64,000 nucleotides of DNA from Episyrphus balteatus (taxonomy: Eukaryota; Arthropoda; Insecta; Diptera; Syrphidae), in the NCBI RefSeq assembly GCF_945859705.1, contig NC_079136.1:124276028-124340027 (forward strand). Direction: 5' to 3'. Within the stretch, counting starts at the first letter, position 1. Each line of letters starts with the position of its first letter. Positions 22,450 to 34,693 of the stretch are shown here, in pieces. The notes under the pieces are model-generated. The model did no database searches and was not told where the DNA came from. It was given only the letters and a program-made list of their open reading frames with translations. The position numbers and the translations under genes were made by a program.

Positions 22450-24118
22450 TTTAAGGAAAAAGTTCGTTTTTTTTTGCCTCTTTTTTTTCTAAAACTGAGG
22501 AATAAAAAAAATGAAAAAAAAAAAAAAACTGAAGGATGAAAAAAAATAAGGTTTTAGAAACACACTTTTGTGATTGCGCGATGCCAGCTATATCCAAACC
22601 TAACCAGGTTGGATAGAAGAAGAAGAAAAAAAGTTGTAACATGGATCGCATGAATACTCCCGTGCGAGTTAATCTTCTTTACACTGCCAATCATTAAGTT
22701 AACTAGCATTCCGACATTTACTTTGCTCTAAGTTTGGATAGATAAGTTGGAGTTGGAGTTAAAAATGGGGGGATGAGATCAGGTTTTTAACTTAGAAGTG
22801 GGAGAATGTGGCCAAGTGTAACGTGTGTACCTCGAATCTAAGCTACGCAACGATGTGATGCTACGACAAAAAGAACGGAAGGAGTTTTTTTTGAATTTTA
22901 GAAGAGTTCCCTTGGGATTGTTTTTTTTTTTTTTGCAGGTCTACCAAAAGAAAGACCTTTATTAATGTCTAGATAGAATATAATATAAATTCGTATGTCT
23001 AGCACTTTGGAAAGCTTTAAAGAAATAAAATTATAAGAAAAAAGACTTTTTTTTTTAACTTAGGTATTATGAAAGAAATACAAAATTTGAGAATCTGTTT
23101 CAATGTTTTTAGATGTTACCCTTACTTTTGACAATTTGTACCTTTGGACGTTTATTGTTTTTTTTTTTCGGGAATATGGCTTTGATTTCAAGCTATTGAT
23201 TATTAAAGACAATCTTCTTTTTTTTTATTTTGTAATTGTTTGTGATTTTGTTGAAAGAATAGTTTGACAGGTGAGAAGAGGAGGTCCGGCCTTCCAGACA
23301 CAAGTATGATTCAACTCTTATTCTATTTGACTCAGAAATAATAGTCGAACAAGTTTTGTGATAGTTAAAATAAAGTTAGTAAAGTTGGTAATAAAAGAAA
23401 AATAAGTCGCCAAGTGGAGCTCTGTTTTCAGAGTAAGAATGAAAAACAGGCATTTTGAAAAAATGATCTATTTCCGAAAATGATATACCTTAAATATTCA
23501 ATATATTTTTTGACAACAAGATAGAACACTCTACAACGCATATTTTTAAAATCGAATCAGTTTTGGTTCATAACGATTTTATTTCAAAAACGAGAAAATA
23601 CTCTTGATCAAATGCAAGAGCTTAAAATAATATATCCGAGAGTTCAAGTTGAGTTGATCAATATTGTCTCGTTACTGGAAAAAAAAAAACATTTCTGTCA
23701 ATAGACAATATTTAATATACATTACTGGATCATAAATGCTTGTAATCATGTATTGCGGAAAAATTGACATCAGTTATTTACATAAATAATTTAAGATATG
23801 AAATTTTATAAGAAAAAGAGTAAGTATACGCCCGAGTGAATCAAATATACCTAATATTTTGGTTTTTTTTTTTTTTGTATAGAGCTCGCCTGAGACATAA
23901 TTTTTTTCTTTTAACATCTCATCTTTTAAATTGCAAAAATAAATAATTGTCCTTTGTTAAAGGTGGTAAAATTAAAGCAACGAAAAAAAAAATATATGTT
24001 TAGAAGATTGTGAGATTTTGAAAATGTCAAAAATGGTGGTACATGCATATAAAATCATGTAAGTCTTTTCTATTAATGAAAATTTTCATAAACAAGAAAA
24101 GTATTTATTTATTCTTTA
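22450..24118. other. AT-rich noncoding stretch
   Basis: No repeat family or gene was recognised. Long A/T tracts interrupt mostly unique sequence. If the GTAAGT at 22444 is a real donor, this would be intronic. Confidence 0.4.
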
Positions 24119-24836
24119 GTGGAGTAATTATCTCACAAAAAATTAAACTAAATTAAGTAATTTTAATGTAGTTTTTTTTGAAAAACCGGTCATCAAACTC
24201 AGAATTAAAAAAAAAATAATTGAAAAATTTACTTTTTAGTTAACATTTTTAACTTTTTCAAAGTAATGTTTTCTTCATCCAATAGCCTATTTGTTGAGGG
24301 TTAAAAAGAAAAGGTTTAAAGTCTAGCTTGTCTAAGTTTTAAATAAAATAAAATATTTCAATAAACATAAATTCAGTTCATAACAAGAAAAATTCAATAA
24401 AATTGAAGTAATTCTCAATTTTTATTTTTCAAAACTTTAATACAATTACCTTTTACTCTTCTGAATTCATTTTACAATAAAAATTTACAAATACAAAATG
24501 AAAAGTGTTTATTTTTTTTTTTCTAAATTCTGAGTTGATTTTAATTTTTAAAATATTTATTTTAATATTTAAGTTCTGTTGAAATATTTTTAATGTTTGA
24601 AGTCAATTTGTGAGAAAATTGCATCTACCGCTTAGACGATGGAAGATTGTCCTTCAATTACATATAATTTTTTTTTTCCTTAAATATTTAGACATCATTT
24701 AATTTATAATGGCAATTACGCCATTTTTTGACCTATAGAGGTTAAAGTACTTTTAATTATCAACGACGTTTGAAAATAAAAGTTCAGAAAAATCGGAGAT
24801 GTACGATACGTCACTATTATTTGCTTTAGTTAACAC
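24119..24836 (+). mobile_element. Internally rearranged second copy of the 41.9-43.3 kb TIR family
   Basis: The left end reads GTGGAGTAATTAT, compared with GTGGAGTAACTAAAG at 41867. The right end near 24821-24836 carries TTTGCTTTAGTTAAC. The right half is colinear with 42560-43340: shared blocks are ATTACCTTTTMYKCTTCWGAATTCA, GAGAAAATTGCATCTACCGC, GATGGAAGATTGTCCT and AAAGTACTTTTAATTA. An AACTCAGAATTAAAAAAAA block near 24195 is an inverted match to 42873-42885. Much of the left arm is missing or rearranged. The GACGATGGAAGATTGTCC block is the most conserved part of the family. Confidence 0.7.
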
Positions 24837-25095
24837 ATTTTCTTTAGTCAACAAATTTTCATAATTATTTAATTGGTGAATTTTTTTAAGTAATTATGAG
24901 ACTGTATGAGTTTTCCGTCAAAGTTGTAAATGACTTGGATGGGCAAGAAAAAATGAATGAATAATAAATAAAATAATAAAATTAAGACTTTAACAAAGTT
25001 TCTACAATTAGCATAAATAGGAAATTTCAAAAATTAAATCCAATTCATATCAATTTATCCAATTTGAAATAACCGACAATTTATGACCCTCTTAA

Positions 25096-25633
25096 CCCTT
25101 TCGAACCCAAGCTATGAAAATCAATATTAAAAAATGTTTTTTCGGTATTACCGGGTCAAAAACATCACAACTAAGAAATATGAATGGTAAAAAGTTTTTT
25201 CCAAAATAATAAATAGCAAAACTAATGTGTTTTTCTCATGTTACATGTTACAAGTAACATGCACTGCCTATGACTACCAAAAAAAGTCGGACAACTGAGA
25301 AAATAACTTTTTATGAAATTATAATGTATGCTACTTCTTCTAAGCAAAAAAAAAAACACTTTCTGCATTTACATTTTTTATATCTTTTTTTCAAAATTAT
25401 GACCATATATAAAAAAAATTTTTTTGCAAAAAAAAAAAAAATGTGAATTTCTGTCCCTTTCTCGATAAAAAAAATTAAAGGTATGATATTTGACTAACTT
25501 TTTGTAATAATCCAGTAACTAGGCATTATTATCTTTCAATTAAGCCATCGTAACCTAAAAAATAATTTAATTTAATATTTTTTACGAATTTTTAAAAAAA
25601 TGTTACATGAGAGTAACGCTGGGTCCGAAAGGG
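25096..25633. mobile_element. piggyBac-like MITE with TTAA target site
   Basis: TTAA occurs at 25092-25095 and 25634-25637. The left end is CCCTTTCGAACCCAAGC; the inverted right end is CCCTTTCGGACCCAGCG, so the first 14 positions match with one difference. TTAA duplication plus CCC-initiated TIRs is the signature of piggyBac elements. The 538-bp interior has no transposase. It contains a short inverted motif (TGTTACAAGTAACA, about 25246-25259), and GTTACATGAGAGTAACG recurs close to the right end. Only the ends show that it is mobile. Confidence 0.85.
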
Positions 25634-25637
25634 TTAA

Positions 25638-26700
25638 CAATATTCACAACTATCCTTTTTAGGAACATTCATCAATTTACATCCAAATCTTTAAAAATAC
25701 CTTTTAAAAATTAAAGCAAAATAAATTATAACTCATAAAACCTTAAAACAATATTTGCATTTTAAATCCAAAAGTTGAAGTAATACCTTATGTAACACAA
25801 AATAATAGAAGATTAATTATATCACAAATCTATACCAAGCTTGTCAATATTTCTCTCATTCAACTCTCATTCATATTTATTTATTTATCTAAAAGACCAA
25901 CAAATTATATCCATATCCAATCCATTTAATATTCAAAACGTGAGAGATATGGAATGCCACCCATCATGTCAGACAAAAAAAAAAAAAAAAAACACAAAAC
26001 AAACAAACAAACAAAAAAAAAAAATCTAGAGCATCACAACAACAAAAAAAAAAAAAACAAAACATAATTCCCAAACAGCCTTTGCAATAGCCAAATTGAC
26101 CACTCCTAAATGTTTCAGTGCATCTCTCTAATCGCATTATATAAACCTCTATAATGCCTATAGCTTATAGCCTTCCTTATATGGCCAACAAAAACAAAAA
26201 AAAATTAATTTTAACAACATCTCTCAAAAGGCCTAAAAGCTTCTGTGATCTCTATAGAAGATATGTGAATTAACACTTAAAAAGTGACGATGACAAACCT
26301 TTAATCGAAAATCTCTATCATTTTCCTTAAAGAAATGATGAGGAAGGAGAGGGGAATAAGGGAGAATCTGAAAGTGTTCTTTTGATAAAAATCAATCATT
26401 TTCATTCAAACATTTTTTTTTTGAAAAATATCTCCAAAAATGCCAAAAAAATAATTTAAAGCAACATTTATGCATATGTTGCCATAATAATTTCCAACCC
26501 ACTTTGCCATCACAATCGACCTCAATTCTCATCAAGTTCACAATATTTGCAATCAAATTGAATTTTCTCGTCCAAAACTCATGTTAGTGAGGTCAGTGAT
26601 GCTGAGAAACAAATTCAACTCTAGCAACAACATGTTGCTAGCAACATCATATTAAAGGTCGAGTTGCGCAATCAAATTTTCACTCAAAAAAACATCTTTT
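25638..26700. other. Noncoding stretch with A-rich and CAAA repeats
   Basis: Runs of A (about 25977-25990) and a (CAAA)n stretch (about 25999-26014) dominate the middle. Around 26618-26648 an inverted pair occurs: CTCTAGCAACAACATGTTGC followed by TAGCAACATCA. No gene was recognised. Confidence 0.4.
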
Positions 26701-26711
26701 TTGAGTGGTAT

Positions 26712-27161
26712 TCACTTGTGAAAGATGAAACCGACACACAACGAAGAAGATCCAAGTTCATTCTCCATCAGAGGGCTCGAACAGAGACAAGTCTGGCAGA
26801 GGCAGCATATATTTGACGATTGTCGGAAAATTTTTATATGTGAATTTTTCCTTTCGTGGAAATAAAAATACGTGTGTATCGAGGTGAATTTCTTTACCAT
26901 TCCACCCGCATTGTTATAACCTCTTTTTTGACTTGAGTCGGAATCATTTCGGCAAAATACCGTCGTCGTCTTCGTTGTTGTCGATGCTGCTGCTGCTGGC
27001 TGTTTCTGCTTCTGGTGGATGTCGACACAGTGTGGTGTATGCCCTATTTGAATTGACTCATAAAGTTGGAGCAATAAAGTGCGTGAGGGTTGTTCGTTAG
27101 TGTTAAAGTGACTTTTACGCGAAGCACAGCTAGCTTGAACGGATTTAAGAGAATTTTTCAA
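26712..27161 (-). other. CAG/CAA-rich block open on the minus strand, possible exon
   Basis: A minus-strand frame of 149 codons spans the block. Its middle reads as Gln-Lys repeats followed by Ala and Ser-Thr-Thr runs, encoded by CAG, CAA and ACG repeats (26955-27015 on the plus strand). Such runs are common both in fly 5' leaders and in disordered protein segments. Several donor-like GTAAAG sites lie in the minus strand. The N- and C-terminal parts of the frame look random, and no domain is visible. It could be an untranslated leader exon of a minus-strand gene or simply a low-complexity block. Confidence 0.2.
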
Positions 27162-27164
27162 AAA

Positions 27165-28715
27165 AAAAAAAATAAACGAGAAATATTTATTAATTAAATT
27201 TTAAAGTTCAAGTGACCTCAACTCCAAATTTATAAAGCGTTTCGCCCAGGTACGACAGTTATTTATTAATTATTTAAAAGAAAAACAAAACTTCTGCAAA
27301 AATTGTTAGTTCGCCTATATCGATTTGAAAAGAACGTGACTTGCAACGTAATTTCGGATAGAAAGTTTTTGCTTCCTTTCATACCGCACCACCTACCAAA
27401 TAACTCGCCTACTTCTTGTAAAATTTTGTTTGTCTTACTTATGTATCGTTGTTTTTGTTTTGATTATTTTGTGTTTTTACGTTTATTTATTGGCCTTTAA
27501 GGGCCAACATCATGTGCGGCTAAGACGGTGTTTTTTTGGGTTTTTAATTTTATAGAGTGTTGCGCCATAATACCCCTCGTTTGGTGGTAAAACCAAATTG
27601 CATTTAGATGTAAAAGAAAAATAGTTACAAAGTAATAAAAGTGTAAAAAAATTTACACGAGGTGTAAAAACTTCATTACCATAGAATTTTGTGAATTTTT
27701 TTTCCGTCAAATTCAAGAGGATTACACAAATTCATGTTGGATCTAAATTTTCGTTGTATAAATGGATAAAAATACATATTCAAATCGATGATACTGTAAG
27801 TTTTTTGATGTAAAATGTAAAATTTTGTGTAAAAAACTGTCTACTTTTATATTTTACCCATTGCTAGAAGGATCTAATGTTTTTTGTGTATAGAGATTCT
27901 TGAGACAGAAACCTGTGCGACACTTCCCATTGAAAAATGTCAACTTGTGATGGTTGTTGTGCGCCATACTCACTGTCATCATTGCATATCACAGCACAGA
28001 GAGTCACATTGTCACATTGCCATAGGATGTACTTTCTACTACCTACTTAGCCTTATCATCATCATCATCATCACAAAAAAATAAAAGAGAAAACGGAGAT
28101 TGCACACCAAGTATTTTATAAAGGAATAAAGTTGGAGAGCGCGGAGCGGCAAATGAACTCTTTGTTTTTGTGTCTGTTTGTCTGGCAGAAATGTCATAGC
28201 TCACTTTTATTATGAAAGAAAGAAAAAAATAAATTTATATGAATATCCGGAATATCCTGGCTGGTTTGTGTGTCTTTGGCTAGAAGAATATTGCGGGGCC
28301 TCTTAAGTTGGCATGTTGTGCTATGATGTGCTATGATGATGACACACAAACACTTTCATTTTGATGGCAACCTCTAAGAACCATTAAAATCCACACAAGG
28401 CAAAATAAAAAAAAAAAAGGATTCAAGTGGAATATGAAAACCATACCACCGCACACACCATCGCATCACCTCAAACAAAAAAGCCGTTTTTCTTTTTTAA
28501 TTGCAGTTACTCGTTGTTTTCTTGTTTTTGTTGAAATAGTTTTATATATTAAAAAGAAGTATTTCCTGATGTGGATTTTTGTTTTATAATGGTTTTACAA
28601 CGACTCGCACAAGTTGAAGAAATATATGTTTAATGATTGTAAGTAATTTGAACCGGAAGAAGAATGTTTGAGGGAAAACTTTATTCAAATTATACTTGTA
28701 AAAATGGGAAGAAAG
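27165..28715. other. Noncoding stretch with (ATC)n
   Basis: An (ATC)n microsatellite of about 19 nt lies at 28055-28073. A cluster of GTGTAAAA/TTTACAC words at 27625-27670 and 27795-27835 hints at an old inverted repeat, but ends could not be defined. Nothing else was recognised. Confidence 0.4.
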
Positions 28716-28719
28716 GATT

Positions 28720-29400
28720 AATATACGTTCCACACTTTGCAATATGTCGAAATTTGACTAAGTATTGATATTTTCCACGGATATTATAGTTGTGGAATGT
28801 AAATTTGTGAGTTCCACAGTTTATATCATGTTGAATTCAAAATAAAGTACTAAAACATTGTGAAATAGTCTGATATTTTCAGTAATAGTAATTTTTTTGC
28901 AGTTGTGGAACATAAATATGTTCTTTGTTCCACAGTTAAAAACAGGTTTCAACTTAAAAATTTGACACAAAATTAATAACAATTGAGAAATATTTTATAT
29001 TTTCAAAAATTATGATTATTTCTCTTGAAATATATATGTTGTGGAACGTAAATTTATGAATTCCAAAATTTATATTAGGTCAAATTTCATGGAAAATACT
29101 AAAAAAAATACAATACAATAACAAAAAAATTTGTTTCTAATATATTTTCAGTTGTAGAACCTAAAATAACTTTGTTCCACAACTCAAATCAGATCTCAAA
29201 ATTCATTTTCTATGCATTGAACTGTGTGATTATAAAATGTATAAGAATATTAAATGATTATATTTTAAATATTTATGTTTTTAAATAAAATCTGAGCTGT
29301 GGAAGGTAAGTTTAAAGTTGAATTGTTCAATTTCAATAAAACAACTTATTTTTATTTCTTATGATTATGAGATGTGGAATGCAAATCTGTAAGTTCTAAT
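28720..29400 (+). repeat. Diverged array, ~120-bp unit with TGTGGAACGTAAAT core (locus 1)
   Basis: The core or a close variant lies at about 28791, 28904, 29040, 29153, 29298 and 29373, and reversed (ATACGTTCCACA) at 28723. In four units the core is followed 10-16 nt later by its own inverted half, for example GTGGAATGTAAATTTGTGAG then TTCCACA, so each unit starts with a small hairpin. Beyond the hairpin the units show only faint similarity (TTTATATYAKGTYRAATT, then a GATATTTTCA segment). The same core recurs in two further arrays at 49.7 and 57.5 kb. Confidence 0.75.
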
Positions 29401-29547
29401 ATTTGAACCAAGAATGATTTCAATTAATTCGTTCAATTTTGTTTTTACTAAAATTTATTTCGGAACATGATTTATGGACATTTTTTCCTTTAGCTGTCTC
29501 TACTCTCAAGTCTTGTACAGTCAAATCCGGAGAACGTGAACAGAGAG

Positions 29548-29658
29548 AAAATTACGCCGGGATAACTTTACTTCTTGTATTTTTAACTTGATTTCTGTTT
29601 AATTTAACTAATTTATGATTAAATATTCCACAAGTAAAGTTGTCCCTGGCGTTATTTT
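29548..29658. mobile_element. Small palindromic MITE-like element
   Basis: The left AAAATTACGCCGGGATAACT, continuing TTACTTCTTG, matches the reverse complement of the right side, AAAATAACGCCAGGGACAAC followed by TTTACTTG. The whole element is about 110 bp with an AT-rich loop of TTTAACT-type words. A target duplication is not clear. A similar layout is seen at 20930-21055. Confidence 0.6.
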
Positions 29659-30104
29659 TTCCACATTCCATTTAGTAGATATGAATTTCTACATTCTTCA
29701 ATCGTTATGAGGTGATGTACAAAATCATTTTATTTGCTTACATTTTTACAAGAAAAACACCAAACTGAGTAAACACAAAACGTTCTTAAAGATTTTCTGG
29801 TTTAAATTCTTGCTAAAATTGTATTTTTTTACTGTATCAGCTGCAATTCGTTTCTTAGTACCTACCTTCTCTCAGCAATGAAATGCAAAGTGTTTCATTT
29901 CGGCGAATTAACTACCATTTTTTAATAGCAATTAGCATTAAATTTGTTGGAAAAGTATTAGAATTCCAGTTCAACAACAACATAGAAGATACCAATTTCG
30001 AGGAGGCAATTTTCACCTTGAACGTTAATCAAATTACAATTTTCTTAGCAATTTTACTTTTTATTAATAAGAAGAACAAAAAGCTCAAAAATAGATTTTT
30101 CTAG

Positions 30105-30700
30105 TGTAGTTTCGCAAAATCGCAACAAAACTTTGGTATTTTAACAATTCGCATGAAATTTGTTTAATTTAAACAAATTAGCAAATTCGCAAAATTTTAC
30201 TTCAAGTTGAAACGGTAGGTACTAACTTTTATTTCTTGTAAATTTATCAGATTCACTTTCAAAAAAAAAAGCATCAATATAAATATTTCGAAATAGATTC
30301 ACAACACATTTGTTAAATTTTGTTAGTTTTAATAAAAGTTTATAGAAATTTGAAAATTGCAAAGTCTATTTAGTGGTTTGCGAAATTTTCAATTCTATAT
30401 AAAAATTAGAAAATGCTATTCTAACGTATTTGCCAAAAAAAAAACAAAATTTTGATTTTCAAGAAAAATATCTTGCAAAGAACAATTCGCATATTTCGCA
30501 AAGTACCTTAGATGCAAAAACATTGTTTATTTTGTAAGAAATTTTATGTAATTACTTCAACAAAATGAACAAAAAAATATTTGGTCTATTGCAATTTTGA
30601 GAAATGTTTACATACATAAATTTATTTCCACCTTCGCAGCTTTGCTAAATGAATACAAAAATTTATTTCAACATTTGCAGCTTTGCGAAAAACGTATATA
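30105..30700. repeat. Region with recurrent TTCGCAAA/GCGAAA words
   Basis: Words such as TTTCGCAAAATCGCAA, AATTCGCATGAAAT, AAATTCGCAAAATTTTAC, TTTGCGAAATTTT and ATTTCGCAAAGTACC recur at irregular spacing on both strands. At 30617-30692 a unit of about 41 bp (AAATTTATTTCCACCTTCGC then AGCTTTGC) is duplicated in tandem with changes. This looks like remains of an old repeat; no termini were found. Confidence 0.4.
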
Positions 30701-32204
30701 ATTATGTACCTAGAAACGGTTATTTAGCTCTATGTTTTTCATTGTATTTAACACAGAAAAAATCAACTTCGAAATGTTTCAAAGATGTTTTATTTAATAT
30801 TTAAGGGGATTACTTCGAATTTACTGTTTATTTATTTCGAAATAAAATTAGTTTAACTGCGATTTTGATAAATTTTTAAAATTTTAATTTATTAAAGCAT
30901 TAAATTTTCACTTTTAAACAAAGGGAAACGATAAAAGGCAAACGAACTTTCCATATATAATATGGTTAAGGATGTAGAATATTTTACCGAAAAAAGTTTA
31001 GTACTCTACAAAGTAAGTGTTGTAATTAGTTTAAAGTGTGACAAAAACTTAAAAGTTAAAAAAAAAAAATCACACTTAATTCGATATAAAACGTAAAACA
31101 CCACTTTAGTTCAAAATGTCAAAAGTCAACCTAAAGTTGAATCCATTTTCTGTTTGAAAAAATAAAAAAAATAAAAACAAAAAATGTTGTACACGAACTT
31201 GTAATAAATTACTTCAATTCTCTTGTTTTTCCATGAAAAAAGGAGGAAGGATATTAAATATTTTATTTACTATACCTATACCTTCCCTACCCGGTATCCA
31301 TGCCAATGTTCATCTGTTCTTGTGAACCTTAAATTAGAAGAAAAATTAATTTTCTAAGTGAGAGCTAAAAGATTCATTTATTATATATAGAAATATGGGC
31401 AAAAAAACAGAAAATGAGTAATCGATAGGTAATATTATAATAGGAGTCATTTGGTAGTTTTCTAACTGCCATAAAAAAAAGAAAAAACAAAATAAGAAAA
31501 AGTTTTCTGAGAAATTTTTTTGTTTTTTTATTCATCTTATAAGCCTCGTAGATGTGTACCTTTTGAGAAATTCAACACAAATTTCAAATCAAGCTTTCAA
31601 AAAATTATTTTCAGTTTCTTAGTAGGCTACAATAAGGCAGAAAGGTTTGCTTAAAATTTCAAAAAACAAATTTAACATTTGTCAGTTAAATTATTAATAT
31701 TGGAAGAGAAAATTTTAAATTTTGAAATAAGTTCCATTTTAAAAGACATAGTCCATCATCATTATTAATAATAACTTAAATAATAAAAGGAAATATTTTT
31801 AGGAAATTTGTATTTACGGTATTTATGTACGTTTCTTGCAATCAATGAACTGTTTAGTATTTCTTCTTTAGATCAGATTATGTTCAGTTTTCATGACCTA
31901 TGTCCTATGTGATATTGGTAGCAATAATACCTTTTTAAATCATATTTTACGAAGAAATATCGACCGGTATCTTCGTATTCTTTTTCAGTAAAATTCTAAT
32001 TGTTCTTTAATTTCCTTTTGAAAATAGATTTAGAACACCCACAACTACATAATATTTTTTATCAATTTTACAAAATTCCCTGGAATAAATAAAAAAAAAA
32101 ATAGAGGTTTGTTTTAAATGTTACTCCTATACCTTAAAGTCGAAAGGAGAGTCTGTTTGTTTTTATGTAGGTATAAGTTCATCTGTTCCTTTATAATTTT
32201 TATA
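30701..32204. other. AT-rich noncoding stretch
   Basis: No terminal repeats, tandem arrays or supportable genes were identified. The longest frame (61 codons, ending in the TIR of the next element) is not a gene. Confidence 0.4.
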
Positions 32205-32207
32205 TTA

Positions 32208-33518
32208 CACGGTGTAACACTCAAAATATACGCGGGCGGAGACCTATCAGGTTTTGTAGAGCTAGTCGCACTGATTGCGAAACGGTATTTGAAAATCCCC
32301 TAACACCCCCAAATTCTGGAGTTACGGGCAAAAAACGGATTTTTGGACCTTCACCCATTGAAAAAATTCTAGCTTCGACAATTTTTTACCCATTTTCGAG
32401 TTTTTTACAGTTTCTGACAGAAGATAAATATACCTTTTCAACAATGTATAAAACATGTAACTAGGTTAAACCACTTAGAATTTATAAGCTGTCAAAGTTC
32501 AAAAATTCAATTTTTTTGTCATTTGCCCAACTTCGGCATCAATTTAAAGTATATGTTTTCAAAACAACATGCTATTTAAAAAATATATTCTAAAACTATA
32601 TCTATTTCTCAATCAATCGAGGTATTTTTTATGAAAAAAATTGACTTTTCAATTTCAACCCAGATACAGAAATTCGAACTTTTAGGTATAGAACAAAAAT
32701 GTTGTTTCGGCACGTAGTAGGATAACTTGGGCGCCAAGATTTGATAACGGGTTTTTGTAGAGGAGCTCAATACAAACATTTTTTTCTTTGAGAGGGGGGT
32801 CTATCTCCCCCCGTTTAGGTGGGAGGGGCATTTTTCTAAAAAAAAATTATCAAAATAAAAAAATAAATATTAAAAAACAACGGGAACACTAACAGTAATA
32901 AATGATACCATTTTCGAAAGGAAAAATTGTACATTTGATGCTAATTTTTAAATCAATATAATATAACCAACAGTTTTTGAAATAATCGATTTCAAAGTTA
33001 AAAATAGGCGAAACAAAATTTTTTAAAACTCATTTTATACTATTTTTGTCCAGACTGTGAATTTTAGTAAAAAAAATTACTCACACAGAAAACTGCCTCA
33101 ATTGATTCCTTATCGAACAGTGAAAACTATATGTTTCTATGTCTTCTAGTTTATGAGAAAATTGAAAAATAAAAACAAAAAATATTTTCAAAAAAGAAAC
33201 ATCTGATAAAATAATTTTTCAATTTTCTCAAAAATTAAAAGACATAGAAACATATAGTTGTCACTGTTCTTCAAGGAATCAATTGAGGCAGTTTTCTGTC
33301 AGAAACTGTAAAAAAATCGAAAATGGGTAAAAAATTGTCGAGGCTAGAATTTTTTCAATGGGTGAAGGTCCAAAAAACCGTTTTTTGCCCGTAACTCCAG
33401 ATTTTGGGGGTGTTAGGGGATTTTCAAATAGCGTTTCGTAATCAGTGCGACTAGCTCTACAAAACCTGATAGGTCTCCGCCCGCGTATATTTTGAAACCT
33501 CATTTTTGTAACACCGTG
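32208..33518. mobile_element. CACGGTGT TIR element, ~215-bp arms, TTA duplication
   Basis: The left arm begins CACGGTGTAACACTCAAAAT. The inverted right arm begins CACGGTGTTACAAAAATGAG, then both continue with AAAATATACGCGGGCGGAGA, CCTATCAGGTTTTGTAGAGC, a GTAACTCC segment, a CCATT(C/G)AAAAAATTCTAG segment and TTACAGTTTCTGACAGAA at about 32420 and 33294. TTA lies directly outside both ends (32205-32207 and 33519-33521). Ends starting CAC with a 3-bp duplication would fit the CACTA/CMC group. The CACGGTG heptamer also resembles Transib ends, but those make 5-bp duplications, so the superfamily is open. The arms account for a 74-codon minus-strand frame that is not a gene. No transposase domain was seen. 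Confidence 0.87.
33083..33299. repeat. Nested inverted repeat inside the CACGGTGT element
   Basis: The left arm, with AAAACTGCCTCAATTGATTC (33089 onward) and ATATGTTTCTATGTCTTCTA, is repeated inverted at about 33219-33299, with GACATAGAAACATATAGTTG and GGAATCAATTGAGGCAGTTT. The arms are about 80 bp with a spacer of about 55 bp. The right arm abuts the inner end of the element's TIR, so the right half is a hairpin within a hairpin. No equivalent was seen at the left TIR. Confidence 0.88.
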
Positions 33519-33523
33519 TTATT

Positions 33524-33600
33524 AATCGGAATTTGACAAATAAGATATCATTGGAAGTGACTTGATTGTCCCATGGTTATTATGCTGTGAGACGTCAAAT
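33524..33600 (+). repeat. Dispersed segment shared with 51864-51940
   Basis: AATTTGACAAATAAGATATC ATTGGAAGTG continues to CTTGATTG and GGTTATTATGC. Near 51868 the same order is found: AATTTGACAAACACGATATC ATTGGAAGCG, CTTTTTTGTTG and GGTTATAAGCCC. The similarity is short, about 70 bp. It may be a remnant of an unrecognised dispersed family. Confidence 0.5.
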
Positions 33601-33689
33601 AAATATCAACGTTAAATAAAGGAATACAAATCAAGAATTAAATAATTTTTGAATATAAAAATAGCTTGCCCAACTATTCTTTATTATAA

Positions 33690-34100
33690 GAAAGAAAGTT
33701 CCTCTGTGTTCACTTGTCCCGAAAATGCAACTTTTTTGATTTTTGCTAAGGCAATAGAAATATTTCTTAAAGCTCCATTCGTAACTGAAAACCAAAAGTT
33801 TCTTGGAGGTCGGGTAACTGAGTTATTATTTAAATCCAAATATATAGGTATTTGTTTCTTTTATTTGGAGGCAGATATCTGCTGATCAAAGCATAGAAAC
33901 AAGTTTCGGTTTACAAATATGAGTTCACAAATTAAATTTTCGAGAAAAAAATCAAGGTTGCCTAAAAAAAAATGTTTTTTAAAAAATGTTCTCCAATTTC
34001 ATCGAGTGATACCTACATCAAAAGAAAGGTCTCTTTCAGCTCTATTCATAACTGAAAACTAAAAGTTTCTTCTAAGTGTGGTTCCTGCGATATCGCCAAC
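33690..34100 (+). repeat. Dispersed copy of the ~300-bp satellite
   Basis: TAACTGAAAACCAAAAGTTT occurs at about 33782 and a variant (TAACTGAAAACTAAAAGTTT) at about 34049, a period of 267 bp. Other shared blocks are GGAGGCAGATATCTGCTGAT, TTTACAAATATGAGTTCACA, TTTTCGAGAAAAAAATCAAG and CATCGAGTGATACCTACATC followed by AAAAGAAAGGTCT. No inverted arm of the composite family is adjacent. It lies about 170 bp downstream of the CACGGTGT element. Confidence 0.8.
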
Positions 34101-34693
34101 CAAACATTTTTTTAAATTTCTTTTCTTTAATTCCGAAACGTTTTTGTGTTGAATTTCAATTGTTTAAGTTATTGTTTTTTTTTTTCAAATTTTCAAACAA
34201 AATAATTATGTTGTTTAAATACATTTATTAAAAATAACATGTTTCAATTCAATTTCATTCGTAAAATCGGTTTTAAAGTGGAAAATTTGTGAAAAAACAG
34301 TACAGTACATATTTTTAAAATTCTTAAATCTAAGTTCGTTACACAAAACTATATGTTTTATATATATATTGTTGAAAAGGTCTGAATATATTTTTTTTTG
34401 TACATTATTAAACAAACAGAAATAGGTTGAAAATTTACAACGAAAGAATTTCTTACAAATGTTCAAGGAAAAAACTCCGACGGCAGATATATTTTCCATT
34501 TTTTCATTAAAAGCTAAGATATTTAATAAATTTTGTTAGCAATAATTTATTAATATTTCTAGCACCTTGAATAATGTCAAAGAAATAAATAAACTAAATA
34601 TATTAGATATTTGCATTAATTGCAATTGGCTGATAGAGTTTTTGACAGTATTTCTTCAAGAAAAGCATCTTATTTTTTTCCACACAACTTTAA

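Noticed and set aside
26712..27161. Minus-strand 149-codon frame as a confirmed gene.
   Set aside because: Only the central low-complexity run looks protein-like. The flanks look random, so it is kept only as a weak exon candidate.
28791..29380. Cores as Su(H)/CSL binding sites (YGTGRGAA).
   Set aside because: The core TGTGGAAC lacks one G of the consensus and does not fit in any copy I checked.
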